A stretch of 64,000 bases of DNA from Flavobacterium dankookense (GTDB lineage Bacteria; Bacteroidota; Bacteroidia; Flavobacteriales; Flavobacteriaceae). Under the pieces are notes generated by a model. The model searched no databases. It had not been told where the DNA came from and worked only from the letters and a program-made list of their open reading frames with translations. The translations under genes were made by a program, and so were the position numbers. Location: NCBI RefSeq assembly GCF_004362665.1, contig NZ_SNXR01000011.1:372001-436000 (forward strand), in the 5' to 3' direction. This document shows, in pieces, positions 51,103-61,122 of this stretch (position 1 is its first letter; each line of letters starts with the position of its first letter).

Positions 51103-53742
51103 CTATTCTCTTCCTTCAATTTTTTCAGGTTCTTCGGAGTAAAGCTCACCAGGTAATTGATTGCGAAAAACTAGTTGACCATCAAAACTATCCAATAAAA
51201 TGATGCTATCAGTAGTTACCTTATTCGCTAAAATCTCTTTAGACAACTGATTTAATACTTCTCTCTGAATAACTCTTTTCACAGGACGTGCTCCATATTG
51301 AGGATCGTAACCTTTTTGTGCTAAATAATCAATCGCTTCTGGAGTTGCATCCATTGTTATGTTTTGATGTGCTAACATTTTGGTAACGCTTTTCAATTGC
51401 AATCCAACAATTTGTTTGATGTTCGCACTTGTTAATGGCGTAAACATTACAATTTCGTCAATTCTATTGATAAACTCTGGTCTTACCGTTTGTTTTAATA
51501 AACCTAAAACTTCTACTTTGGCAGCTTCGGTTACGGCTTCAATATTTCCTTTTAGGTTATCAAATTTGTCTTGTATAATGGCACTTCCCATATTGGAAGT
51601 CATTATGATAATTGTGTTTTTGAAATCAGCAACGCGACCTTTGTTATCGGTCAATCGTCCTTCATCCAAAACTTGTAATAAGATATTGAATGTGTCAGGA
51701 TGCGCTTTTTCAATTTCGTCCAAAAGAATTACAGAATATGGTTTTCTTCGAACAGCTTCGGTCAATTGACCACCTTCATCATAACCTACATATCCTGGAG
51801 GCGCACCAACTAATCTGCTTACCGAATGGCGTTCTTGGTATTCGCTCATGTCAATACGTGTCATTGCGTTTTCATCGTCAAATAAATATTCGGCTAACGC
51901 TTTGGCTAACTCGGTTTTTCCAACACCTGTTGTTCCTAAGAATAAGAAAGAACCGATTGGTTTTTTCATGTCCTGCAATCCGGCACGACTTCTACGAACA
52001 GCATCGCTCACGGCTTCAATAGCTTCTTCTTGACCAACCACTCTGTGGTGTAATTCGTCTTCTAGTTTCAAGAGTTTTTCTCTTTCACCTTGAAGCATTT
52101 TCATTACTGGAATTCCAGTCCATTTTGCTACGACTTCTGCAATATCTTCACGAGTTACTTCTTCTTTGATTAACGAAGTTCCTGCTTGGTTTTCGGCTAA
52201 TTGAATTTGTAAAGCATCCAAACGTTCTTGAGCGTCTTTAATTTTTCCATAACGGATTTCAGCTACTTTTCCGTAATCACCATTACGTTCAGCTTGTTCA
52301 GCTTCGGTTTTGAAATCTTCAATTTCTTGCTTGATGTTTTGAATATTATCTACAACATCTTTCTCTGATTTCCATTTGGTGAAAATTTCGTTGCGTTCTT
52401 CTTTTAAGTTTGCTAAATCCATTCCCAAACCTTTCAATTTGGTTTCGTCATTTTCACGTTTAATCGCTTCCATTTCGATTTCCAATTGCATAATTTTCCT
52501 ATCCAAAACATCCAATTCTTCAGGTTTTGAATTGATTTCCATACGCAATTTAGAAGCCGCTTCGTCCATCAAGTCAATAGCTTTATCAGGAAGAAAACGA
52601 TTGGTAATATAACGTTGTGATAATTCTACAGCCGCAATAATTGCATCGTCTTTGATTCGCACTTTGTGATGGGTTTCATATTTTTCTTTGATACCACGCA
52701 AAATCGAAATCGCACTTTCTGTATCCGGTTCATCGACCATTACTTTTTGAAAACGTCTTTCGAGTGCTTTGTCTTTTTCAAAATACTTTTGGTATTCGTC
52801 TAAAGTTGTCGCACCAATAGCACGCAATTCGCCACGAGCCAAAGCAGGTTTTAAAATATTTGCTGCATCCATCGCACCTTCGCCACCGCCAGCGCCAACA
52901 AGAGTATGGATTTCGTCAATGAAAAGTACGATGTCACCTTCGGCAGAAGTTACTTCTTTTACTACCGCTTTTAATCGTTCTTCAAACTCACCTTTGTATT
53001 TCGCACCAGCAATCAATGCGCCCATATCTAAAGAATAAACGATTTTATCTTTTAGATTTTCAGGAACGTCACCATCTACAATTCGGTGTGCTAAACCCTC
53101 GGCAATGGCTGTTTTACCAACACCAGGTTCACCAACTAACATCGGATTATTTTTAGTACGACGTGTTAGAATTTGTAAAACTCTTCGAATTTCTTCATCA
53201 CGACCAATTACTGGATCGAGTTTACCGCTTTTAGCTAATTCGTTGAGGTTTTTAGCGTATTTATTCAAAGAATTGTATGTTTCTTCGGCAGATGCAGAAG
53301 TTACTCGTTCTCCTTTACGCATTTCGTCGATAGCAGCTTGCAAACCTTTTTCAGTAACACCTTGGTCTTTTAGGATTTGGGCGACTTTACTTTTCGATTT
53401 GAAAATAGCTAAGATTAAATGTTCGATAGAAACGAATTCGTCGTTCATTTTTTTAGCAATGATTTCTGCTTCGTTTACTGTGGTTGCAGCGTCACGAGAA
53501 AACATTAAATCACCACCAGAAACCTTTGGAAAACTTTGAATGGTACTGTCCAATATTTTTTTGAAAAGCTCTACATTAACGTTAAGTTTTTTCAAAATAA
53601 AAGGGGTTACATTTTCGTCGACTTCCAAGATACCTTTGAAAATGTGTTCGTTTTCGAGCTGTTGTTGCCCTAAACTTTGTGCAATTTGCTGTGCTTGTTG
53701 CAAAGCTTCTTGCGATTTGATTGTGAATTTATTGATGTTCAT
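51103..53742 (-). CDS. clpB: ATP-dependent disaggregase ClpB
   Basis: 879 residues. N-terminal Clp-N domain ([20 protein letters not shown], in parts), two AAA+ modules (first Walker [10 protein letters not shown], Walker [10 protein letters not shown]; second Walker [10 protein letters not shown]) separated by the coiled-coil middle domain (~400-530) that distinguishes ClpB from ClpC and ClpA, plus the [16 protein letters not shown] pore segment. It rescues aggregated proteins with DnaK. Expected to be heat-inducible; no heat-shock promoter could be identified. Single gene. Confidence 0.96.
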   Translation of the reverse strand: MNINKFTIKSQEALQQAQQIAQSLGQQQLENEHIFKGILEVDENVTPFILKKLNVNVELFKKILDSTIQSFPKVSGGDLMFSRDAATTVNEAEIIAKKMNDEFVSIEHLILAIFKSKSKVAQILKDQGVTEKGLQAAIDEMRKGERVTSASAEETYNSLNKYAKNLNELAKSGKLDPVIGRDEEIRRVLQILTRRTKNNPMLVGEPGVGKTAIAEGLAHRIVDGDVPENLKDKIVYSLDMGALIAGAKYKGEFEERLKAVVKEVTSAEGDIVLFIDEIHTLVGAGGGEGAMDAANILKPALARGELRAIGATTLDEYQKYFEKDKALERRFQKVMVDEPDTESAISILRGIKEKYETHHKVRIKDDAIIAAVELSQRYITNRFLPDKAIDLMDEAASKLRMEINSKPEELDVLDRKIMQLEIEMEAIKRENDETKLKGLGMDLANLKEERNEIFTKWKSEKDVVDNIQNIKQEIEDFKTEAEQAERNGDYGKVAEIRYGKIKDAQERLDALQIQLAENQAGTSLIKEEVTREDIAEVVAKWTGIPVMKMLQGEREKLLKLEDELHHRVVGQEEAIEAVSDAVRRSRAGLQDMKKPIGSFLFLGTTGVGKTELAKALAEYLFDDENAMTRIDMSEYQERHSVSRLVGAPPGYVGYDEGGQLTEAVRRKPYSVILLDEIEKAHPDTFNILLQVLDEGRLTDNKGRVADFKNTIIIMTSNMGSAIIQDKFDNLKGNIEAVTEAAKVEVLGLLKQTVRPEFINRIDEIVMFTPLTSANIKQIVGLQLKSVTKMLAHQNITMDATPEAIDYLAQKGYDPQYGARPVKRVIQREVLNQLSKEILANKVTTDSIILLDSFDGQLVFRNQLPGELYSEEPEKIEGRE

Positions 53743-53758
53743 TTTTTTTTATAATGTG

Positions 53759-53803
53759 TTGTTGTATAGTGAATTGTTGTATAATTTATTGTTGTGATTG
53801 AAA
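53759..53803. repeat. Three 15-bp direct repeats in the clpB leader region
   Basis: TTGTTGTATAGTGAA, TTGTTGTATAATTTA and TTGTTGTGATTGAAA in tandem, 17 bp upstream of the clpB start on the minus strand. Confidence 0.5.
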
Positions 53804-54002
53804 TTGATTTTTGAAATAGTTACGTCAATTTATGTTCCAATGTTATAAAGCGGTCAAAATGGCTTGTTTGAAAGCAAACAACACTAATAAAGTTACGACA
53901 AATAGTCGGGTTTGATGTCAATTTTTCAGTTTATTTACACTAAATTTGAAAATAGGATATTTAATTACATGCTTCATCGATTATCCTTAACATTTCAGTA
54001 TT

Positions 54003-54572
54003 ATGTATTCTGTTTTAGAAAAATTTATAAAAAGTAAAGTTGAAATTGATGCACAATCTCTTGATAAGATTTGTTCATGTTTTGTGTTATTGAAAACAAA
54101 GCGAAATCAAATTCTTTTGGATTATTCTCAAGTGTGTAATTTTTATTATTTCATCAATAAAGGAAGCATTCGATTGTTTACAATTTCGAAAGATGGAAAT
54201 GAAAGTTCGAGATTTTTTGCATTTCAAGGTAGTTTTGCTACTGCTTTACCAAGTTTTATTGATCAGTTACCTGCTGAGGAGTATTTGCAAACCATTGAAA
54301 AATCGGAACTTTTGTGCATATCAAGAGCCGACTTTTATAACTTAGTTAAAGAAATACCGCAATTTGCAAAACTATATACTGAAATTTTGGAGCTTGGTTT
54401 TATAGTTGCTCAAAAAAGAATATATGGTTTTCAAGGTTTTGATGCATTAGATAAAGTGAAATGGGTAATAAAACATCAACCTCAACTATTCCTTAAAGTT
54501 TCCAATAAAATGGCAGCTTCCTATTTGGGAATTTCTCCATCTACTTTGAGTAGAATCAAATCTAAATTATAG
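54003..54572 (+). CDS. Crp/Fnr-family transcriptional regulator
   Basis: 189 residues. cNMP-binding-like beta roll (NQILLDYSQVCNFYYFINKGSIRLF, in parts) and C-terminal HTH MAASYLGISPSTLSRIKSKL. The recognition helix is STLSR, so the FNR glutamate is a serine here. It precedes a GlcG-like and a HIU-hydrolase-like gene, plausible targets. A terminator separates it from them. Confidence 0.85.
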   Translation: MYSVLEKFIKSKVEIDAQSLDKICSCFVLLKTKRNQILLDYSQVCNFYYFINKGSIRLFTISKDGNESSRFFAFQGSFATALPSFIDQLPAEEYLQTIEKSELLCISRADFYNLVKEIPQFAKLYTEILELGFIVAQKRIYGFQGFDALDKVKWVIKHQPQLFLKVSNKMAASYLGISPSTLSRIKSKL

Positions 54573-54604
54573 AAAACGTTGACATAAAGCAACGTTTTTT
54601 TGTT
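54573..54604 (+). terminator. Terminator after the Crp/Fnr gene
   Basis: Stem AAAACGTTG/CAACGTTTT with an 8-nt loop and a T tract. Confidence 0.8.
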
Positions 54605-54614
54605 TTTGAGCAAT

Positions 54615-54622
54615 TAATTTTG
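54615..54622 (+). promoter_or_regulatory. -7 box of the GlcG-like gene
   Basis: TAATTTTG, an exact TAnnTTTG match, 16 bp before the ATG. Confidence 0.55.
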
Positions 54623-54638
54623 CTGAAACAAATTTTAT

Positions 54639-55166
54639 ATGAAAACGTTGCACTTACTTCTTTTGTTAATACCTTTTTTTGGTATTGCACAAACTAAAGA
54701 GAAACCAAAAGAACTTGGAATATCAACTAACACCTATATTCATTCTGTAGATAATTTGACATTATCAGCATCTTTCGAAATAGTTAAACGCGTTAATGAA
54801 TCGGCTCGTTTGCTTAATAAAAAAGTAGCCATAGCAATACTTGATGCCTCAGGAACAATTGTTTTACTAACTCGAGATGATGGAGTTGGACCTCATAACG
54901 CGGATGCCGCAAAACGAAAAGCTTTCACCGCGCTTTCTACAAAAACGGCTACACTTTTATTGTTGAGAAATGCTGCAGCAAATGACGACACAAAAAATTT
55001 AAATACTTTACCAGAATTGCTTTTACTGAGTGGCGGTTCACCCATTTGGTACAAAGGAACTATTGTGGGAAGTATTGGAGTTGCTGGTGGCGGAAGTCCA
55101 GAAAATGATGATTTTTTAGCGAAATCGGCAACAATTCAAGAGTTTGGAATTACTACTTCAAAATAA
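54639..55166 (+). CDS. GlcG/HbpS-family (DUF336) protein, exported
   Basis: 175 residues. Signal peptide (LHLLLLLIPFFGIAQ), then the GlcG/HbpS fold: VAIAILDASGTIVLLTRDDG, NADAAKRKAFTALSTKT, LSGGSPIWYKGTIVGSIGVAGG (in parts). Related proteins bind haem or act beside small-metabolite enzymes. It shares a transcript with the HIU-hydrolase-like gene 20 bp downstream and lies behind a Crp/Fnr gene. Biochemical role here unknown. Confidence 0.85.
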   Translation: MKTLHLLLLLIPFFGIAQTKEKPKELGISTNTYIHSVDNLTLSASFEIVKRVNESARLLNKKVAIAILDASGTIVLLTRDDGVGPHNADAAKRKAFTALSTKTATLLLLRNAAANDDTKNLNTLPELLLLSGGSPIWYKGTIVGSIGVAGGGSPENDDFLAKSATIQEFGITTSK

Positions 55167-55186
55167 AAATTTAAAATTAAAAAAAC

Positions 55187-55591
55187 ATGAAAAACTTATT
55201 TACAGTCGCTTTAACGCTTTTTGTTTCAATTATTTTTGCACAAAAAGCAAATTATCAATTGTCTAGTCACATTCTAGATGTTTCAAAAGGAGTTCCAGTT
55301 AGTGGCGTTCATATCAAATTGGAACGATATAACGAGCAAAACAAAACTTGGAATTTGGTAGATGAAAAAATTACAGATGTTAATGGCAGAATTACTGATT
55401 TTTTAAATTCTGAAAAATCTAATATTGGGATTTATAAATTGACTTATTTTACTAATGATTATTTTAAAAAAAATAACATAGAAAGTTTTTATCCATTTAT
55501 AGATGTTGTGTTTCAGATTAAAGATCAAAATCACTATCATGTTCCCATAACGCTTTCTGCATTTGGATACGCGACTTATAGAGGGAATTAA
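55187..55591 (+). CDS. 5-hydroxyisourate hydrolase-like (transthyretin-family) protein, exported
   Basis: 134 residues. Signal peptide (LFTVALTLFVSIIFAQ), then the HIUase/transthyretin fold with the N-terminal motif SSHILDVSKGVPVSGV and late HYHVPITLSAFGYATYRGN. The C-terminal YRGS signature of active HIU hydrolases is here YRGN, and HVPLLLS is HVPITLS, so activity is likely but not certain. Enzymes of this family hydrolyse 5-hydroxyisourate in urate breakdown. No other urate gene is nearby. The periplasmic location is unusual but seen in some bacteria. Confidence 0.8.
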   Translation: MKNLFTVALTLFVSIIFAQKANYQLSSHILDVSKGVPVSGVHIKLERYNEQNKTWNLVDEKITDVNGRITDFLNSEKSNIGIYKLTYFTNDYFKKNNIESFYPFIDVVFQIKDQNHYHVPITLSAFGYATYRGN

Positions 55592-55734
55592 TTTGTATTA
55601 AAACAACATGTTCTGATAATTTATAATTTGACTAAACCAAAAAAATGATGGTATTAATCAATACATAAAAACAAGTTTTTTAAATAAAGAAGCCGTAATT
55701 TTGTAAAATCAATTCAATGTAAATTAAAGGCTTT

Positions 55735-56121
55735 ATGAGTTTATTTAAAAATATATTTGGTTCATCCGAAGAAGATAATAAAACTTCAAAAAAGACGTGG
55801 AGACAATTAACCGATTTAGGTCAGTTGAATGAAATTGTTGAGGTGTCAAATGAAAAGTTAGTTTTGATTTTCAAGCACAGCACACGTTGTAGTATTAGCA
55901 GATATGCTTTGAAGCAATTTGAGAATGAGTTTGCATTTGGCGATAAAATTGTAACTTATTTTCTGGATTTAATAGAGTTTCGGGATATTTCAAATGAGAT
56001 AGCTCAACGTTTTGGTGTTATTCATCAATCACCACAAATTATACTTATTAAGGAAGGAAAAGCAATTTATGATACCTCTCATGAAAGTATCGAGGCAAAG
56101 AAATTAGAATCATTTATTTGA
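55735..56121 (+). CDS. ytxJ: Bacillithiol-system redox protein YtxJ-like
   Basis: 128 residues, thioredoxin-like fold. The active-site segment FKHSTRCSISRYAL has a single cysteine (about residue 51), as in YtxJ monothiol bacilliredoxins, with the cis-Pro loop HQSPQIILI. It would reduce bacillithiol-mixed disulfides in the cytosol, implying that the organism makes bacillithiol (inference). Single gene with a strong terminator. Confidence 0.87.
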   Translation: MSLFKNIFGSSEEDNKTSKKTWRQLTDLGQLNEIVEVSNEKLVLIFKHSTRCSISRYALKQFENEFAFGDKIVTYFLDLIEFRDISNEIAQRFGVIHQSPQIILIKEGKAIYDTSHESIEAKKLESFI

Positions 56122-56132
56122 TTTAAAGCAAT

Positions 56133-56163
56133 AAAAAACGCATTGGAGAACAATGCGTTTTTT
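56133..56163. terminator. Bidirectional terminator after ytxJ
   Basis: Stem AAAAAACGCATTG/CAATGCGTTTTTT with a 5-nt loop; serves ytxJ and the convergent lipoprotein gene. Confidence 0.88.
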
Positions 56164-56168
56164 GTTTT

Positions 56169-57353
56169 TTATCTTCTGAATTTATTCCTTGTAATAATTT
56201 CTTTCAGTTTGTTTTTTAAATCATTTCCAGTGTCAAAAACCATTTGTTCATTGGATGGAAATGGAACTGCTCGTCTATCAAAATTAGGATAGTATTCTTG
56301 TTCACATGCTCGTTTATCACCTTTAAATCTCGAATAAATATGATTAAAAGTAAACTCGCTTGCTAATGGGAATGTTTGTAATAATTGATTGGTTCTAAAG
56401 TCAATATAATCCACTTTTGCAGTTACTTGACATGCTTTAAATTGTGCAAACTCATAAACAGTAGCACGAACTGTTCGCATGTCATCAACTTTGATTGCGT
56501 TACCTAAACTGTCTTTTACAACTTGTCCGTTAGCATTTAATAGATTTTTTAAACCTACTTTTATAATTTTCTCTTTTTGAAGTTCTTTTTCTTTCACTTG
56601 TTCTGGTGAAATATTGATCTGGCGAAAATTAACCACCAATCCATAGTCGTAATCAATTCCTTTTTGGCGATTGCTGTGATAAACAGTCCATTTATCATTT
56701 AAACCTAAGGTGCTAAAATCCAATAAATCGTTTTCAAGACGAACCGGAATAACCATATTGGTTTCGTTTTTGGTGTAAACGCTAACAAAATCGGTTCCTT
56801 TAAATCGTGCTTCTTCAATAAGCTTGTCAGTATCTTTAAATCCAGGACTTAAGTTTTTTAAGTAAATCAAATCATCATACGCACGTCTGAGAACCATTTT
56901 GTCTTTGTTGATTAAAAGCGCTTTTGAGTTATCGTATAAATATTTTGCTAAAGCATTTTTGCTGCTAACAATTTGATCTGAATAATCATCAAAAGGGAAA
57001 ATGGCATCTCGACCTTCTTTTAATAATTTTAATGGTAATAATGGACGAATTTGTTCTTGGCGGTTATTCAATTGTACATAAGTATTATATATTTTTTCAA
57101 GATTTTGTGGATTAGCATCTTTAAACCAAGTATTTATGTTACGTAAATCCCTATCTTTTGCTTTGGCAAACGCTTCTTCGAGCAAATAAACATAATCTTG
57201 TTTTCCTTTAGCGTTTTTGTTGCCTTTCAACCCATCAACAGCATTTTGAATAGCTCCATCATATTCTCCAGAAGTCAACATATCTCTCGTTTGACGAACG
57301 CCACAGGAGGAAACGATAAGTAGTAAAGCAAGTAGTTGTGTAATTTTTTTCAT
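56169..57353 (-). CDS. Conserved lipoprotein of unknown function
   Basis: 394 residues from the ATG at 57353, chosen because a lipoprotein signal starts there (KITQLLALLLIVSSC); an in-frame upstream start would add 25 residues that bury it. After the lipid-anchored cysteine the N-terminal ~200 residues are helical and TPR-like (GEYDGAIQNAVDGLKGN), the rest beta-rich. Family name not recalled; the length and composition suggest a conserved Bacteroidota envelope protein. Confidence 0.7.
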   Translation of the reverse strand: MKKITQLLALLLIVSSCGVRQTRDMLTSGEYDGAIQNAVDGLKGNKNAKGKQDYVYLLEEAFAKAKDRDLRNINTWFKDANPQNLEKIYNTYVQLNNRQEQIRPLLPLKLLKEGRDAIFPFDDYSDQIVSSKNALAKYLYDNSKALLINKDKMVLRRAYDDLIYLKNLSPGFKDTDKLIEEARFKGTDFVSVYTKNETNMVIPVRLENDLLDFSTLGLNDKWTVYHSNRQKGIDYDYGLVVNFRQINISPEQVKEKELQKEKIIKVGLKNLLNANGQVVKDSLGNAIKVDDMRTVRATVYEFAQFKACQVTAKVDYIDFRTNQLLQTFPLASEFTFNHIYSRFKGDKRACEQEYYPNFDRRAVPFPSNEQMVFDTGNDLKNKLKEIITRNKFRR

Positions 57354-57525
57354 TCCTATTTTTTTTAACAAATATATATTTTTAAAGGATATTCCATGTT
57401 CAAAATAATAATAATTTGTTTTTAACATAAATTATTTAATAATTTATAATATTAATTAAAATTAACTTGTGTTATCTAAATAATAATCTTAAATTTCCAG
57501 TATTCTTATTTGTAAGTAGTGATGT

Positions 57526-59163
57526 ATGGAAAATGGAAGAATTAGCAAGAATCTACTATATTCTGATAAGCACTTTGAGTTACTGCTCGAATTGTACAGA
57601 TTTTCCTTGGCTAATCATACCACCATTGAAATTGCTCTAGATAAAATCACCGAAACAGTTGTAGAAGGTTTACATATTGAGCGATGCAGTTTTTGGAAAA
57701 TTGAAAATGATAGACTTGTCTGCTTAAATCTATTCGAAAAAAATACTAATTCCCATACCAAAGAGGCTGATTTAATTGCCGCAGATTTACCTATTTATTT
57801 CAAAGCATTAAAAGACGGTATTGCCATTGTGGCTGATGATGTGTTGAACAACACTTATACCAAAGAGTTAAAAGAAAATTATCTAATTCCGCTTGGAATA
57901 ACAGATATGCTTGATTTGCCAATCCGAATTGATGGAAAACTGTATGGAGTGCTATGTTGTGAACATCGGGATAGCGATAGAGTTTGGATAGATTCTGATT
58001 TAGCATTTACTCGTTCAATTGCGGATATTTTATCCATACTTTTTGAGCAAAATAACAAGAAATTAGTTGAAAAAGAATTAGTAGAGAGTGAGCGAAAACT
58101 GAGTTTAATTACAAACAATTCTAAAGATGGTTTTGTAGTTTTTGAGAATAAAGTAATCACTTACATTTCACCTTCTTACTCTAAAATGCTTGGATATTCT
58201 GAGGAAGAAGTCTATAAAATGAAGTTGGAAGATGTTTTTAATAGCATCCATCCAGAAGATGTAGAAAAGGTTAGAACCATTATCTATGATAATTTAGGTA
58301 AAAGAGAGAAGAACTTTAAATCTGAATTCCGATTTAAAAATAAAGAAGGAAATTATTTTTGGAGAGAAGATACAGCTAGTGTTTTATATGATGAAAACGG
58401 TAATTATGAAAAATACATTATCATTTCAAGAGATGTAACAGCTATAAAAACAGCAGAAATGGAGATTGACAAAATGTATACCATTTCAAAAAATCTTAAC
58501 GAACGACTACTTGATTTTACCTACATTATTTCTCACAATATTCGTTCTAATACGAGCAATATCAGTATGATTATTGATTTAATAGAATCAACTTCTGACA
58601 ATGATGAAAAAGAAGAATACTTTCAATTACTGAAGGAAAGTAACAAAAAACTAGTTGATACGATTTACTATTTAAATGAAACCGTAAATATTCAATTGAG
58701 TTCTAAAGAGAATAGGGTAAAGCTAAATCTGAAAGAAGAAATTGAAAAAATTCTAGTTGCTATCAACGCCATAGTTAAAAGTAATAATGTTACGATTAAT
58801 TATCACATTCCTGATGATTTTACTATCAAAGTAATTCCTTCCTATCTTGAAAGTATCATGCTCAATTTGATAACAAATGCTATCAAATACCGTTCAAAAG
58901 AAAGAGATTTGATTGTTGAAATTACAGCAAAAAAGAAAGAGAATAAATATACTATAAGCGTTAAAGACAATGGACTTGGAATAGACTTGGTTAAAAATAA
59001 AGATAAAATTTTTGGAATGTATAAAACATTTCATGGCAATCCTGATGCTGTTGGTTTGGGATTATTTATGACCAAAAACCACATAGAAGCATTGGGAGGA
59101 AATATTGGAGTGGAGAGTAAAGTTAATATTGGAACCGAATTTAAATTTAGATTATATGAGTGA
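57526..59163 (+). CDS. Soluble GAF-PAS sensor histidine kinase
   Basis: 545 residues, no membrane helix. GAF domain ~15-175 (ERCSFWKIENDRLVCLNLF, LDLPIRIDGKLYGVLCCEH), PAS plus PAC ~190-310 (YISPSYSKMLGYSEEEV, FRFKNKEGNYFWREDT), phospho-acceptor His337 in YIISHNIRSNTSNISM, then HATPase_c (NLITNAIKYRS, DNGLGIDL, AVGLGLFMTKNHIEALGG). It overlaps the receiver gene by 8 nt. A cytosolic signal sensor whose partner is the single-domain receiver. Confidence 0.92.
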   Translation: MENGRISKNLLYSDKHFELLLELYRFSLANHTTIEIALDKITETVVEGLHIERCSFWKIENDRLVCLNLFEKNTNSHTKEADLIAADLPIYFKALKDGIAIVADDVLNNTYTKELKENYLIPLGITDMLDLPIRIDGKLYGVLCCEHRDSDRVWIDSDLAFTRSIADILSILFEQNNKKLVEKELVESERKLSLITNNSKDGFVVFENKVITYISPSYSKMLGYSEEEVYKMKLEDVFNSIHPEDVEKVRTIIYDNLGKREKNFKSEFRFKNKEGNYFWREDTASVLYDENGNYEKYIIISRDVTAIKTAEMEIDKMYTISKNLNERLLDFTYIISHNIRSNTSNISMIIDLIESTSDNDEKEEYFQLLKESNKKLVDTIYYLNETVNIQLSSKENRVKLNLKEEIEKILVAINAIVKSNNVTINYHIPDDFTIKVIPSYLESIMLNLITNAIKYRSKERDLIVEITAKKKENKYTISVKDNGLGIDLVKNKDKIFGMYKTFHGNPDAVGLGLFMTKNHIEALGGNIGVESKVNIGTEFKFRLYE

Positions 59164-59545
59164 TAAGAAATCTATTTTTGTGATAGATGATGATGCAATT
59201 TTTGTTTTTGTGCTTAAAAAATTATTTTTAAAAATGGAAAACAATACACCTTTAGAAACATTTTCAAATGGATATTTAGCCTTAGAAGTTTTAAAAGAAA
59301 AATTTTCAAAAAACGAAAAGTTACCCGATATAATCTTTCTTGACATTAACATGCCAATGCTTGATGGCTGGCAGTTTTTGGATGAAATTGAGTTATTACC
59401 TTTTGGCGATTCGCTAAACGTTTATGTTACTTCGTCAACTATTGATACTACTGAAATCGAAAAAGTAAGTCTTTATAAAACTGTTCGCGAGTTTGTTTCT
59501 AAACCAATTTCTCTTGCGGAATTGAATCGAATTATAATGAATTAG
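59156..59545 (+). CDS. Single-domain response regulator
   Basis: 129 residues from ATG 59156, overlapping the kinase stop by 8 nt; an earlier in-frame ATG at 59105 lies inside the kinase and is less likely. CheY-like fold: VIDDDAIF, phospho-acceptor Asp63 in IFLDINMPMLDGW, VTSSTIDTTE and FVSKPISLAEL. There is no output domain, so it acts by protein contact or phosphotransfer. It converges with the next gene, overlapping by 4 nt. Confidence 0.9.
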   Translation: MSDKKSIFVIDDDAIFVFVLKKLFLKMENNTPLETFSNGYLALEVLKEKFSKNEKLPDIIFLDINMPMLDGWQFLDEIELLPFGDSLNVYVTSSTIDTTEIEKVSLYKTVREFVSKPISLAELNRIIMN

Positions 59546-60306
59546 AAACGTTCAAAAACACCCAATCCAAATAGCGCAAAGTCATATTTGACTGGATCAG
59601 TTGCGTCTAGTTTGCGTAGCATTACATCCAGTTCGTTTAGCGCTTTTGAATCGTTTTGTTTTCTAGAAAGGAGTTCAAGTTTTCTTGCTACATTTCCCGA
59701 ATGAACATCTAAAGGACAAGATAATTTGCTTGGTGAAATGTTTTTCCAAAGACCAAAATCAACACCAGAATTATCTTTACGAACCATCCAACGTAGAAAC
59801 ATGTTGATTCGTTTGGCTGCCGAACCCATTTCAGGATTGGAAACATGTTTGTTGGCTCTGTTTTGGTGTTCTATTTCAAAGAAATGATTTTTAAAAACAG
59901 TGATGCTTTTTTGGAGCGAAGTTGGTTCTTGATTTTTAGTAAAAACACCTTCTAATCCACCATGATTTTGATAAATATGCCGCAATGATTTTATGAAAGT
60001 TTGAAAATCTTGCCCATTAAAAGTTCGGTGTACAAAATGGTTTAAGCTTTCTAAATCTTTTGGACTATGATTTTTCACAAAGTCAAATGGCGAATTATCC
60101 ATTAAATCCATCATCTTTTGTGCATTGTTGATGATCATCTTTCGATTTCCCCATGCGATGGTAGCAGAGAGAAAACCAGCAATTTCAATATCTTCTTTTA
60201 CTGAAAACTGATGCGGAATTTGAATAGGATCTGAGTCTATGAATTTTTTTGTGTTGTATAATTCAACTTTTTCGTCCAAAAACTCTTTGAGTTCGTCAAA
60301 GTTCAT
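59542..60306 (-). CDS. TIGR02757 family protein
   Basis: 254 residues. Landmarks of the family: EIAGFLSATIAWGNRKMIINNA (in parts), HFVHRTFNGQDFQTF, RINMFLRWMVRKDN, DVHSGNVARKLELLSRKQND (in parts). The helical, MRRKD/DVHSGN-containing pattern recalls HhH-type DNA glycosylases, but no function is established. Overlaps the ABC ATPase stop by 1 nt, so the two are cotranscribed. Confidence 0.85.
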   Translation of the reverse strand: MNFDELKEFLDEKVELYNTKKFIDSDPIQIPHQFSVKEDIEIAGFLSATIAWGNRKMIINNAQKMMDLMDNSPFDFVKNHSPKDLESLNHFVHRTFNGQDFQTFIKSLRHIYQNHGGLEGVFTKNQEPTSLQKSITVFKNHFFEIEHQNRANKHVSNPEMGSAAKRINMFLRWMVRKDNSGVDFGLWKNISPSKLSCPLDVHSGNVARKLELLSRKQNDSKALNELDVMLRKLDATDPVKYDFALFGLGVFERF

Positions 60307-60971
60307 TATTCAGAAATTAAACCATCAACCATTACTAATTTTCTATCAGCCATGTTGGCTAGCTCTTCATTATGGGTAACAATTACAAAGGTTTGATTGA
60401 ATTCGTCTCTCAATTTAAAAAATAATTGATGTAAATTTTCAGCAGAAGCAGTGTCTAAATTTCCGGATGGTTCATCGGCAAAAATAACGGCAGGTTTATT
60501 AATCAAAGCTCTGGCAACTGCAACGCGTTGTTGTTCGCCACCCGAAAGTTCGTTGGGTTTATGATGTATTCGTTCCGCTAAACCTAAATAGTTTAACAGT
60601 TTCATCGCTTCAGCTTCGGTTTGGGCTTTTTCCTTTCCAGCAATGAAAGCAGGAATGCAAACATTTTCTAAAGCGGTAAATTCGGGTAACAATTGTTGAA
60701 ACTGAAAGATAAATCCAAGATGTAAATTTCTAAATTTAGACAATTCCTTGTCTTTCATATTTAATAAATTCTGTCCTTGAATTTCTAAATATGAATTGTC
60801 ATTTTTATCAGGATTATCAAGCGTTCCCAAGATTTGGAGTAGTGTAGTTTTTCCTGCTCCTGAAGCACCAACTATGGATACAATTTCTGCTCTTTTTATT
60901 TCTAAAGAAACGCCTTTTAGTACTTGTACGCTGTCGTATTTTTTAATAATATTTTTTGCAATAATCATCAA
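60306..60971 (-). CDS. ABC transporter ATP-binding protein, LolD-like
   Basis: 221 residues. Walker [14 protein letters not shown]-loop [18 protein letters not shown], signature [15 protein letters not shown], Walker [13 protein letters not shown] and switch His in VTHNEEL. The MacB/LolD group drives lipoprotein release or efflux; the permease gene is not adjacent. It is followed directly by the TIGR02757 gene. Confidence 0.9.
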   Translation of the reverse strand: MMIIAKNIIKKYDSVQVLKGVSLEIKRAEIVSIVGASGAGKTTLLQILGTLDNPDKNDNSYLEIQGQNLLNMKDKELSKFRNLHLGFIFQFQQLLPEFTALENVCIPAFIAGKEKAQTEAEAMKLLNYLGLAERIHHKPNELSGGEQQRVAVARALINKPAVIFADEPSGNLDTASAENLHQLFFKLRDEFNQTFVIVTHNEELANMADRKLVMVDGLISE

Positions 60972-61122
60972 TCGAATTTTTCACAAAGTAACAAAGTATT
61001 TTTATTTTTTGGTCATTATCAATTTTATTTATAGTTGAATAATTTATAAAGTTTTGTTAAGTAGTTAATTTTGTTTAATTATTAATTACTTTTGTTAAAC
61101 AAAATTTAAAAATTTAATTCTT

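Noticed and set aside
52769..53539. Plus-strand frames opposite clpB
   Set aside because: Long but anti-sense to a fully conserved gene; codon shadow.
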